Positions 28,106-36,906 of a stretch of DNA of 64,000 nt are shown here, piece by piece. The notes under the pieces are model-generated. The model saw nothing but the letters and a program-made list of their open reading frames with translations. It was not told where the DNA came from and made no database searches. Both the position numbers and the translations under genes were made by a program. Each line of letters begins with the position of its first letter. Positions within the stretch are counted from its first letter, which is position 1. The stretch comes from Serratia nevei (GTDB lineage Bacteria; Pseudomonadota; Gammaproteobacteria; Enterobacterales; Enterobacteriaceae): NCBI RefSeq assembly GCF_024160145.1, contig NZ_JAMYWQ010000004.1:116035-180034 (forward strand), written 5' to 3'.

Positions 28106-30847
28106 TCACCGCGCGACCATTTGCGCTTCTGCTTTTTCAGCCCTTGAGACCGGCAATGCGACATCCAGCAGCGCTTCTGACGTCTCCGCCTCTTTTGACG
28201 CCTTTGGTCTGAGCACCACCACTTTCGTCTCCGGCTCCAGCCCCTCGACGCTGCCGGTTTTGAGCTGTTCAATCAGCGATGCCAGCTCACGTTCCCCCTC
28301 GGGGTCGCTCCCGTCGGTCTGTCCGGGCCCGGTCACCCGGACCTTCACGTAAGGCAGCTTCGATCCATTCGCCACTTCAAAATCGAATCTCTTTTTCTTG
28401 ATCATTGAATTGGCTTCGGGCGGATAGCCTTTTTCAAGATGCAGCACATAGCTTTGTTCAACGCTAAACGGCGTCCCCTCAGGAAACAGTGCTTCTTTCT
28501 CGCCGGGAGCATTACTGATCCCTTCAACCAGCGATCCACCGATCTCACCCGGTTTCACCACAATCAGCGCCCCTTTCGCCATATAACTCTTGGCGACCGC
28601 CGGATCGTAAGTGGTACTCATAAACCCCGGGAACCGGGCATCATTTCCCTGCTCAAGCAACGCCTCGGCCACGGCAGCATGACTGCCGTGCCAGAGCGTG
28701 CCGGAATACCGTTCAAACATCGGCGATTCAAGCGCCCTGTGGAGCAGTTCAACCGTCTGGCGATACTCACTTTTCGCCTGCGAGCGCTGGCCCGAAGTGA
28801 GGTATTGATTTCTCTTCAGCAGAGCCAGCAGGCGATTCTCCATTTCCGCCGTATTTTTCGGCGGCGCGAAACCACCGTAACCCGGGTTGATCACATTGGC
28901 CCCGTTGGCGGTGTAGAAGCGGGTGACGGCCAGCAGCATTCCTTTAAGTAAAATATCCTGATTCTGTTTGCTGTCGCCAATGGCATCAAGCAGGCAACGG
29001 GCGCGCGCCTGTGGCGTCTTTTCTATTGCCACGCGATCCAGCAAATTCACAAACGGATCCTCTCCGTGATAAAACGGATCCAGCTTAAGTTGGCCAGCCA
29101 GCATATTGGTCCCCGGCAGCGTCAGAAACACCTCCCAGATATCGTTACGGTTGCCGTAATGGAACACATGGCCCAGGGAATCTTGTTGCGTGGACTCAGC
29201 CAGGAGCGAGGCCGCACTATTGAGCATGTGCGTGCGTTTATCCGCCGGTAAGGCGTCAAGCCAGGCCGTGACCGCCGCGTCTTTTTCGGCCCCCAGAAAA
29301 GGCGTGCCGGGGGCGCCGCGGGCAGGACGCTGTGGTAGCTCTCGCTCCTGCGCATTATAGAGCTTGAGATCTTCCCTATTTTGCGGTGCATACAGGATCC
29401 GCTCTGACGCCAGCCCGGAGATATCTTCTGCTTCCCCACCGCCGGCAACTGCCTCACCTATTTTCAGCAAGTAGTCATCTGAAGCATATTGCGCCGGATA
29501 TCCTCTGCCTGCGGTAATGAACTGGTCAAACTCATCCCGACTGATGCGAACGGCGCCCTGCGCCGGCAAATGGATCGCTTGCCCCTCGAGAATAAGGGTT
29601 TTGGCTTCCAGCGCAGGCAGGTCAATATCCTCCGTCACCAAACCTTCATAGGCGCGCAGCCAGTCACCGTTCTGCCTGGCTCCCCAGGCCATGTTCGCGT
29701 CACTGGGTACGGCCGTAGGCCCCTGCTCATCAAACTCCATGGCATAGGCATCCAGCGCCCCCATAATTTCGGTAAAGCTGTGATCGCGTGCCTGGATCAT
29801 CCAGCCCAACAACAGCAGCCTGAATGCCTGGGCTTCGGCAGCAGGCAGATTCAGCAAACGGGCAATTTCATACATATAGGACGTGGTGCTGGAGGGGCCG
29901 GAAAACATCGGCAGTTTTTTATTCATGTTCTGCTGACGCCAGTTCACCACCAACGGTTTTTCTGCCCCGATTGAGGTCATCGACTTATCGTTGATAACGA
30001 AACCGCCGTACCCCGATTCATGTTGGTCGCGTTCCCTGAGGGAGGATGAATGGGGTCGATACGGCGGCGGCTTTATCGCCTGCAACATGCCCTTAAACTT
30101 GAAGCCCGTCCCTTTATGCGGATCGCTGCTTGACCTACTGCCAATTAAATCCGATGACGTTTTATTGCCCAATGCTTCCGCGGCGTTCCAGTCGACATAC
30201 TTTAGCCACGGCCAGCCGTGAGGCTGAGTGGTGATCGGCTTCGACATGACCGGCGGCGCCCCCGCCGTTGAGCCGGCAAAAATATCCAGACGCGGGTTGG
30301 CCTCTTTGCTGTTCAGCAAAGACTCATTAGCCTCATCTCCCAGTTTGCGCAGTGTCTGCGGGTTGCGAAAAGGTCTGATATAGCTGTATGCCAGGCTGGT
30401 TAACACGCGGGCGTTAGTCTTGTTTTCATTCAGCAGCGCGTTCATTTGCTTTGCCCATGCCGCATTATCGCTGCTCCACCCTTCCAGGAAACCGATCCCG
30501 GCATCCTGGTTGTTTTTCGTTATGGCAAATGCAGGATCGTTCGCCTGAGCAATCGCTGTCTTTTCCAGTGTCCGGCGCAAAAAAGAGCGTGCGATATATT
30601 CCACCGCAGGGAATTCAAGCAGATCGTTACCCAGATGATTAAACTCAAATGCCTGGTTTGCCTCAGCTATTTTTTCTACCGCCTGAGCAACCACGCTTTC
30701 TTTCAGCGATTTCTCTGCCGCGGGGAAAAGCCGCTCAACCTTATCGCGAATGATATTCTCGATATTTCCTTCATACTCTGCCGCGCGGATAATGGCTTTA
30801 TTAAACTCGGCGATCGCCTGCTGTAATTGCGGGCTTTCTGTTGGCAT
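28106..30847 (-). CDS. Putative eCIS cargo toxin with C-terminal arginine-type ADP-ribosyltransferase domain
   Basis: 913 residues from the ATG at 30847 (AAAGGAG upstream; a TTG three bases earlier is also possible). It is the last gene of the eCIS operon, the position of the toxin gene afp18 in the Serratia entomophila system. Residues 1-690 match nothing I recognise. Residues about 690-830 follow the R-S-E ADP-ribosyltransferase plan: GTLWHGSHAA (about 717-726), FPGFMSTTYDPAVAKSY (S-T-T near 743-745) and ISNAPGEKEALFPEGTPFSV (E782-K-E784, the ExE motif). The first motif has His720 where family members have Arg. The enzyme would modify host proteins using NAD after injection. No signal peptide is present, as expected for cytoplasmic loading. 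Confidence 0.75.
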   Translation of the reverse strand: MPTESPQLQQAIAEFNKAIIRAAEYEGNIENIIRDKVERLFPAAEKSLKESVVAQAVEKIAEANQAFEFNHLGNDLLEFPAVEYIARSFLRRTLEKTAIAQANDPAFAITKNNQDAGIGFLEGWSSDNAAWAKQMNALLNENKTNARVLTSLAYSYIRPFRNPQTLRKLGDEANESLLNSKEANPRLDIFAGSTAGAPPVMSKPITTQPHGWPWLKYVDWNAAEALGNKTSSDLIGSRSSSDPHKGTGFKFKGMLQAIKPPPYRPHSSSLRERDQHESGYGGFVINDKSMTSIGAEKPLVVNWRQQNMNKKLPMFSGPSSTTSYMYEIARLLNLPAAEAQAFRLLLLGWMIQARDHSFTEIMGALDAYAMEFDEQGPTAVPSDANMAWGARQNGDWLRAYEGLVTEDIDLPALEAKTLILEGQAIHLPAQGAVRISRDEFDQFITAGRGYPAQYASDDYLLKIGEAVAGGGEAEDISGLASERILYAPQNREDLKLYNAQERELPQRPARGAPGTPFLGAEKDAAVTAWLDALPADKRTHMLNSAASLLAESTQQDSLGHVFHYGNRNDIWEVFLTLPGTNMLAGQLKLDPFYHGEDPFVNLLDRVAIEKTPQARARCLLDAIGDSKQNQDILLKGMLLAVTRFYTANGANVINPGYGGFAPPKNTAEMENRLLALLKRNQYLTSGQRSQAKSEYRQTVELLHRALESPMFERYSGTLWHGSHAAVAEALLEQGNDARFPGFMSTTYDPAVAKSYMAKGALIVVKPGEIGGSLVEGISNAPGEKEALFPEGTPFSVEQSYVLHLEKGYPPEANSMIKKKRFDFEVANGSKLPYVKVRVTGPGQTDGSDPEGERELASLIEQLKTGSVEGLEPETKVVVLRPKASKEAETSEALLDVALPVSRAEKAEAQMVAR

Positions 30848-31230
30848 CAATATATCTCCTTTAGGTTAAAAAATGTACGGGAGGGGTTTACCACTGATTG
30901 ATATAAAACAGATGAGCGGCATACTCTTGATAAAAATAGAGTTAGCAGCGAGCACCTTTCTATTAAAGTACAAATAGATTCATTATCAAGCCCCACAGAA
31001 CCTGATAACACTATGGTTTATCCATCTGCTGGCGTTAACGCCAGTAATTACACTGCAGTTAAGTCAAAAATAAATCCATGCGTCATACTACACATCAAGC
31101 CTTAATGCAGATTTTTTACCCCCCCCCCATAATGCATCGGGCTATTTCTGACAGCCACGCCCCTCTTTACCCCACATCTCTCTACGTCACATGCCATGTT
31201 GCATGACGATGTTTTAACGCAAAAATCTAT
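30848..31230. other. AT-rich gap upstream of the toxin gene, with a G10/C10 tract
   Basis: 383 bases separate the two cargo candidates, much longer than other gaps in the operon, so the toxin may have its own promoter. A run of ten C (31119-31128), G on the coding strand, lies about 270 bases upstream of the toxin start. No open frame is credible here. Confidence 0.6.
31119..31128 (-). repeat. Homopolymer G10 tract (minus strand)
   Basis: Ten consecutive C on the plus strand, preceded by TTTTTTA. Such tracts can slip during replication and switch promoters or reading frames. It stands in the leader region of the toxin gene. Confidence 0.7.
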
Positions 31231-32154
31231 TCAAGATGTTCCAGGCTGAAAATTGAGTAGCATTCTTCGTGTATCTCTAATCCTGTTTTCTATATGCACC
31301 ACAGAATTTGATAGACCTTCGCTACTTACTTTTTCACGCTTGATAGTATTAAGCACACCATCCCTGCTTATTTGCTCTTTACCAAGATATTCGAACCGAT
31401 CCTGTACGTCATCGTACCCCTCCATGGATATAATCGACTCAATCACTCCAAATATCTTTTCAATTTTCTTTATTTTTTCACTTCCCAATTCACCATCGCT
31501 CAACTCTTTGGCCTGAAGGGCAAAATCTGCGAGATCCCCGACAGGTAAAGACAACCCCGTCGCTTCATCTATCGCCTTTTTAACCCCCATAACGGCAAGA
31601 TTTTTCTTGGTACTATTGTTGTTGCTCAAATACCCGTTTTTCACCGTAAATAAACCGGACCGGAGAATGGAGTCATGTGTATGTTCAATCTCCTGTTGGA
31701 GTGTTGATGTTTGCAATCGTTTATTTTTTTTCAGCGGTGTCTTCTCAAGAACTTTTTTGATCAGTTCTTTGCTTGCGATCCCTGCACCTAGACCACCGAC
31801 TGCGGCCCCAACTGCAGTACCTGCACCAGGAAAAATCAATGTCCCCACGACGGCTCCAAGCGTTGATCCTGCCAGGCCAGAGAACGCTGAGGTAGTATGA
31901 GTGATCACGACATTAGAGCCATTCTTGGCAAGGGCTCGCATGGCTCGAGAGGGATTAATCGTATTGTCGACAGCGTCGTGAATCGTATTTACAACGCTGG
32001 TTATAACATCCAGACTATCGGCATATCGACATATGCGATTTTTACTCTCATCATGCATCTCGTCCTCAAACTCCTGGAACGACTCGTCTTCTTTAGCAAG
32101 CGGAGCCTGCATTGGTTTTGATTTTTTTTGGGTAAAGGCTATTGGCTTGCGCAT
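31231..32154 (-). CDS. Candidate eCIS cargo protein with glycine-zipper hydrophobic core
   Basis: 307 residues; ATG at 32154 with GAGGGG five bases upstream. The N-terminal 40 residues are polar and low in complexity (RKPIAFTQKKSKPMQAPLAK, then EDESFQEFEDEMHDES), like the disordered leader that targets effectors to PVC particles. A hydrophobic glycine-rich stretch at about 90-130 (GLAGSTLGAVVGTLIFPGAG then TAVGAAVGGLGAGIASK) is a glycine zipper that could insert in membranes. The remainder is helical and charged. Position (afp17 slot) and these traits suggest an effector or a toxin accessory. No family recognised. Its AT-rich codon use differs from the flanking chromosome. Confidence 0.6.
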   Translation of the reverse strand: MRKPIAFTQKKSKPMQAPLAKEDESFQEFEDEMHDESKNRICRYADSLDVITSVVNTIHDAVDNTINPSRAMRALAKNGSNVVITHTTSAFSGLAGSTLGAVVGTLIFPGAGTAVGAAVGGLGAGIASKELIKKVLEKTPLKKNKRLQTSTLQQEIEHTHDSILRSGLFTVKNGYLSNNNSTKKNLAVMGVKKAIDEATGLSLPVGDLADFALQAKELSDGELGSEKIKKIEKIFGVIESIISMEGYDDVQDRFEYLGKEQISRDGVLNTIKREKVSSEGLSNSVVHIENRIRDTRRMLLNFQPGTS

Positions 32155-32213
32155 AAAATCCCCTCATGATTTTCAAGTTTTTTTCACCCTGATAATCCCA
32201 GAACAAAATGTAT

Positions 32214-33095
32214 TTAAATCCCTGTCAGGTCCGTATTATCAACTGCGGTGACATAAATAAGGTTGCCATCGGGCGTGACCGCCGCCGCCTCATCCTTTGC
32301 CCATTCTTCAAAAACGGTGTTGATCGGGGTGAGATATTCTGTTCGCGTCATGCCGGACACCCGCAGCGACACACGGATGTCAGCCGCACTCCCGTTTGAC
32401 GCGGCAACCGGCGAAGCCTGCAGATTAACGTGCGTCATCGCCAAACGGACATCATAATCACCGCCCAGCGCCACCATTAATTGCTCCCGCAGTACGTCGG
32501 AAATGGCCTGTGGAGAAACGGGCGCTTTTGGCTCAACGGTGGTAGACAAGGATTTAACCGGGGTGACTTGCTCGCCCTTATCGCTCAGGCTAATCGGTAC
32601 GGTGACACAATAGTTGAGCGACAGGCGCGGACGATTGCCCAGCGATTGCCAGAAGTTACCCAGGCTGTTCAGATTTTCTTTGGGCGGCATAACCTGCGTA
32701 TACGCCCCAGGAATCGCGGCTAGCTGGCGATTGTTAATCAACGCCGCCAGAACCTGAGACATGACTTTTATGGCCTGGTTGTCGGGCTGACTGTCCGGGT
32801 TGCCGGCATCCGTGGCGGGGCCGGTTGATTCCCAATAGGTAATGAGGTAGTTGCATTTCACATTGGCCCAGCCGGGTGATAACCGTTTTGTGCCGGCATT
32901 AAATCCGCGGGACTCGGCCGTACGCAGCTGCAGGTCTTCGTGGATATCATAAAGAAACACGCTTATCGCGGCATCGGACTGCGTGGCATCCACATCCGGT
33001 AAATCAAAGCGGATTGCCACGTCTTTATTCACATATTTTTCCAGCATATCCTTCATCGCGTTATTCACGTCGAGCAGGGTTTGATAATTAGACAT
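32214..33095 (-). CDS. afp16: eCIS tail terminator / cap protein (Afp16, DUF4255)
   Basis: 293 residues. The N-terminal DUF4255 (Pvc16_N) domain is evident: VNNAMKDMLEKYV, then IRFDLPDVDATQSDAAISVFLYDIHEDLQLRTAES and the NYLITYWES block. In Afp, the Afp16 protein caps the sheath and tube at the end away from the baseplate and sets particle length with the tape measure. It follows the AAA+ ATPase gene by 75 bases, as in the canonical order. Confidence 0.9.
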   Translation of the reverse strand: MSNYQTLLDVNNAMKDMLEKYVNKDVAIRFDLPDVDATQSDAAISVFLYDIHEDLQLRTAESRGFNAGTKRLSPGWANVKCNYLITYWESTGPATDAGNPDSQPDNQAIKVMSQVLAALINNRQLAAIPGAYTQVMPPKENLNSLGNFWQSLGNRPRLSLNYCVTVPISLSDKGEQVTPVKSLSTTVEPKAPVSPQAISDVLREQLMVALGGDYDVRLAMTHVNLQASPVAASNGSAADIRVSLRVSGMTRTEYLTPINTVFEEWAKDEAAAVTPDGNLIYVTAVDNTDLTGI

Positions 33096-33170
33096 CCTCG
33101 TTCCTCTGAATTAATAGTACGTCATCACTGTCCATGATGCGTTATTGACACGGAATGTTGATTCGGCGGG

Positions 33171-35261
33171 TTAAATAGCCAGCCGACCTGTTTTGGCCAG
33201 TTCACGGGTTAACGCCGCGTCGATATGACGGTGACTGACTTCGTGATTGTCACTTTCTTCGGCGAAGAAGGCGGCCAGCAGGGCAATATTCCTGATATTG
33301 GCGCCGGTAATATTGGCCCGCTGCGCTAATTTTTCAAAATCCACGTCCGGTGAGACTTTGATACTCTTCGGCCATATTTTTTGCCACATGTTATGCCGCA
33401 GCGTTTCATCCGGATAAGCAAAGCGGGTAATAAAGGTAAAGCGCCGGTTAAATGCACTGTCGAGATGGCTGCGGTTATTGGTGGATAAAATAACCAACCC
33501 GGGGAAATTTTCCAGCCGTTGCAACAGGTAAGACACCTCAATATTGGCATGCCGGTCATGGGCATCCTTGGTTTCACTGCGCTTGCCAAATAAGGCATCA
33601 GCCTCATCAAAAAACAAGATGCCGGCATCCTGCTCTGCCAAATCGAAGATACGCGAGAGGTTTTTCTCGGTTTCACCAATGTATTTATTGATAACCGTAG
33701 AGAGGTCTACCTTGATTAAATCGACACCCAGCGTATGGGCCAGCACTTCCGCCGCCATGGTTTTCCCGGTTCCCGAGTCGCCGTAGAACAGCGCGCTGAT
33801 CCCGACGCCATAACCCACCTTGTCTTTAAAACCACCGGCCAGCACTTTTTCCCGATAGCGAATGGCCGTCAACATCTCCTGGAGTTGCTGTAATAGGCTC
33901 TCTGACACCAACAGGTCGTTTAATGTCCGCTTCGGCGTAATGCGTTGCGCCAGGGAACCGAAATTCTGTTGGTTGCGTAAATTGAGCGCCTGGCGAATAT
34001 CACACTGTTGCAGAACATCCGCCGGGTCGCGTTGCTGCCGATACAGTTCGGCCTCTTGCACCATCAGCGGCAGACTTTCCGGGGTAAAGGTGTAGCGCTG
34101 GCTGAGACTGATAAGGTCCATCTCCGCCGCACGTCGTTCCGGCAGGCAATCCCTGAGCAGGTGCGTTTTTTCCTCCTGCGTCAACACCGGCATCGCGGTC
34201 TGCAAGGTAGGCGTCTTCTTCAGCCATAAAGGCGGAGCATAGGGTTCAACCAGGCACACCACCCTTAATCCCGGCTGGTTCAGCTGCTCAGATAGCCTCT
34301 CCGGCAGTGACGTGCTCTTTTCCATCCGTGTCTGCAGGTTGCGGATCATCATGCCCGCACCGCGCATACGGACTTCACGCATCAGACAGGTTAAATGCAG
34401 TAACAGCGCATCGTCATCGCTCTCGGAACACTTATCGATATCGACCTGCAGCGTCTGCCGGTTGTCAGAGGCAAAAATGCCCGACACCGCATGGGCTCTG
34501 GCGCTCCCCGGCATGCCGCGCAGCAACACCACGGGGCGCGGCTCAATATCGTCAGTCAGTAACACGCCGGCCAGCGCGTCTTTTAAGCCGGCAGGATAAA
34601 ACGGCAGCACTGGCGGCGTTGACCATTCCGCCCACGACGCTAACGCCGGCGCCAAATAGTGATGCCCGAGTAAAAAATGGTACACGCTGCTGTCGGTCAT
34701 AAAGCGGGTTTGGCTCCAGGCCGGATTTTTTTTATTCTCCTCAATCATTAACAGCTGGCAGCTCATTAGCGGCGACTGAGGCAGAAAACTGGCTTGCTGT
34801 GCCCGCTTTTCCCTGTCTGAAGGGCAAAATAGCGTGAGGGCCAATGAAAAGCTGGGCAGCTGACTTTGCTTTCCCCCCAGGATCCAGGAAAACAGATCAT
34901 AATAACGGCTGTCAAAATGGGGCAGCAATCCCAATAGCAACGTGTCTCGTTCAAAGTCAGTGAGTTCGAAACGATGAATCAGGTCCGTTAAGCCTTCTGC
35001 CAACAAGGGCTGCCCGTTTTCCGCCCGGTATAGCGGCTGAGTAGCGGCGGCCCAATGAGGCCTGCCGACCGGGTGTTGCCTGCGCGCCTCAACCTCCTCC
35101 TCGCTGAGCAGAAACGCGTTAAAAACCTCGTGACGCGCTGAATGGCGGTAATAATAATGCTGTAATAGCAGATCGATACGTTCCAGTTCGCTAAACAAGA
35201 GCGATAGCTGGCAATCACCCTGCGGAATAAACGCGGGCTGAGAGACGGAAGAAAACGTCAT
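33171..35261 (-). CDS. afp15: eCIS AAA+ ATPase (Afp15)
   Basis: 696 residues, the size of Afp15. The C-terminal AAA+ module has Walker A GDSGTGKT (about 491-498), Walker B GILFFDEAD (about 543-551), the sensor-1 stretch LVILSTNN, and the arginine-finger region SAFNRRFTFITRF. The N-terminal half is a large, eCIS-specific region. The ATPase is required for assembly or cargo handling in Afp and PVC systems; its mechanical role is not settled. It is coded on the minus strand between the tape measure and terminator genes. Confidence 0.92.
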   Translation of the reverse strand: MTFSSVSQPAFIPQGDCQLSLLFSELERIDLLLQHYYYRHSARHEVFNAFLLSEEEVEARRQHPVGRPHWAAATQPLYRAENGQPLLAEGLTDLIHRFELTDFERDTLLLGLLPHFDSRYYDLFSWILGGKQSQLPSFSLALTLFCPSDREKRAQQASFLPQSPLMSCQLLMIEENKKNPAWSQTRFMTDSSVYHFLLGHHYLAPALASWAEWSTPPVLPFYPAGLKDALAGVLLTDDIEPRPVVLLRGMPGSARAHAVSGIFASDNRQTLQVDIDKCSESDDDALLLHLTCLMREVRMRGAGMMIRNLQTRMEKSTSLPERLSEQLNQPGLRVVCLVEPYAPPLWLKKTPTLQTAMPVLTQEEKTHLLRDCLPERRAAEMDLISLSQRYTFTPESLPLMVQEAELYRQQRDPADVLQQCDIRQALNLRNQQNFGSLAQRITPKRTLNDLLVSESLLQQLQEMLTAIRYREKVLAGGFKDKVGYGVGISALFYGDSGTGKTMAAEVLAHTLGVDLIKVDLSTVINKYIGETEKNLSRIFDLAEQDAGILFFDEADALFGKRSETKDAHDRHANIEVSYLLQRLENFPGLVILSTNNRSHLDSAFNRRFTFITRFAYPDETLRHNMWQKIWPKSIKVSPDVDFEKLAQRANITGANIRNIALLAAFFAEESDNHEVSHRHIDAALTRELAKTGRLAI

Positions 35262-35296
35262 GTTGATCTCCGATAAGAAGAGAAAATAACGGCGGT

Positions 35297-36889
35297 TTAT
35301 CCTGTGAAACCGTTTAGTGGCCAGACGATGGTCAGTGGCTGTTCAGTCCACGGGAAAGACGCCAGCGTCATGGGCCACGGCCAGTCTCTGAGTAAGAAAT
35401 CATAGGGTTCCGGCCACACACTGATTTGGGGGACTGCCCCTTCCGTGCTGATTTCCCCTGCCCGCTGCAAGAACAATTGCCGAATGTCTGTCAGGCTCAG
35501 CTTTTGCCAACCGGGAAGTTGTTGGCCGATAGCGGCCAGCCAGTCGTCAATCTGCTGCTGTTGCACCAAACTCAACGGTGTGGGCGGCGGTACAGAGGTT
35601 GAGCAGGACACCCCACATAACACCTGATTCAACGTCAACCGCTCCTCCGCTGGCTTAACCTCCCCCCAGACCAATCGGTCGAGACCGTACACGGCCTGCC
35701 ACCGCGCCGCATCGCTGACAAACCGCTCTTCCTCCCACAGACCCAGCTGGGAAAACAGCTGAGGCAAGAGCGGCCACAGCAGGAGCAAACCGGCGTTGCT
35801 GATGCCCTGACTCGACGAGCGCGGTTCATTCGGCGAGCGCAAGCCACCTTTCCCAGGCTGCATTGCGTCTCGGGCTGTTGCCGGCATTTTCTCGCTCTGC
35901 GGCAAGGTGGCATGATCCCGCGCGGTATGCTCCTCCTCGCGCTCCGGTAACGCGGTGTTATCTCGCGATAGCGCATCGGTAGGCTCTCCCTGCTCCTCCT
36001 GCATGACATCATCGTCCTGCCGTTGTAAACAGCGGCTCAGATAAGCATCAAGGCGCTGCACGCCCCGTCCGCCTTTCAGCCGATGAATCACCTGGCGCAC
36101 GGCGGGCTGTCGCCATAATGGCAGCAACCAACGCATGACGACCAAGGGGGAATAGGCGCGTTGCTCGCGCAATGCGCTGTTGGCAGGCCGGTTGCCGGTC
36201 AGTAACTGCGCCACCTGTTCAGGGGGGATCTCCCCCCGAGCAATGGCCTTTGCCCAGCCGGCCACCTGGCTGGCGGTGGGGGAGTGCTGATGCATCAACC
36301 AATCATGCCCCCGTTGGCTTTTGAGTAAGTACAAGACGGCAGCTATCGACAACCGACCGGCGGTCACCCGGCCGTACCAACATACCGGCAACACTTTTGA
36401 GGATTGCCATACCCCATCCAGTAACCGCTTCAGTAACTGCTGAAGCTGATGCGCCGGGCTATCTTGTATCAATGATTTAAGCGTGGCGGGTTGCAAACAG
36501 CCCTGAGCCCGTTGAAACAACTCTTTTTCGCCGGGATGACATTCGTCAAGCCAGTCCTGAAGCGCGGTGATATCAGGAATTTGGATATTCATTTCTTGCG
36601 GCCCTCCGATGGACGCATGCTCACGGGCGAGGCATTGTGCAAATGCCTGCGCCAGCCGCTGATTAAACTGCGTGTCAAATTGTGCTACCGAAATAGCACC
36701 GAGATTAAGCTCCAGCGTATTTAAACGGAGTGATATCTTCGCTGCGTTATTACGCAAACCCTGGAGAAGAGCGAACTTTAAATTATCAGAACCTAATAAA
36801 ACAGAGTGTAATAGTTTCTCTCCAGAGAATCGCTTACCCACTCTTATTTGACACCTCACCTTATGAATTAAGATGCAAGCCATAAACAA
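35297..36889 (-). CDS. afp14: eCIS tape measure protein (Afp14)
   Basis: 530 residues; ATG at 36889 after GTGAGGTTCG. The N-terminus (HKVRCQIRVGKRFSGEKLLHSVL then LNTLELNLGAISVAQFDTQF) and the C-terminal half (LLLLWPLLPQLFSQLGLWEEERFVSDAARWQAVYGLDRLVWG, then TSVPPPTPLSLVQQQQIDDWL) fit the contractile injection system tape-measure family (PF19268). It should set tube length from inside the particle. The intact gene lies downstream of the second fibre gene. A broken copy of its 5' region sits between the two fibre genes. Confidence 0.85.
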   Translation of the reverse strand: MFMACILIHKVRCQIRVGKRFSGEKLLHSVLLGSDNLKFALLQGLRNNAAKISLRLNTLELNLGAISVAQFDTQFNQRLAQAFAQCLAREHASIGGPQEMNIQIPDITALQDWLDECHPGEKELFQRAQGCLQPATLKSLIQDSPAHQLQQLLKRLLDGVWQSSKVLPVCWYGRVTAGRLSIAAVLYLLKSQRGHDWLMHQHSPTASQVAGWAKAIARGEIPPEQVAQLLTGNRPANSALREQRAYSPLVVMRWLLPLWRQPAVRQVIHRLKGGRGVQRLDAYLSRCLQRQDDDVMQEEQGEPTDALSRDNTALPEREEEHTARDHATLPQSEKMPATARDAMQPGKGGLRSPNEPRSSSQGISNAGLLLLWPLLPQLFSQLGLWEEERFVSDAARWQAVYGLDRLVWGEVKPAEERLTLNQVLCGVSCSTSVPPPTPLSLVQQQQIDDWLAAIGQQLPGWQKLSLTDIRQLFLQRAGEISTEGAVPQISVWPEPYDFLLRDWPWPMTLASFPWTEQPLTIVWPLNGFTG

Positions 36890-36906
36890 ACATCGAACCT
36901 CACAAA

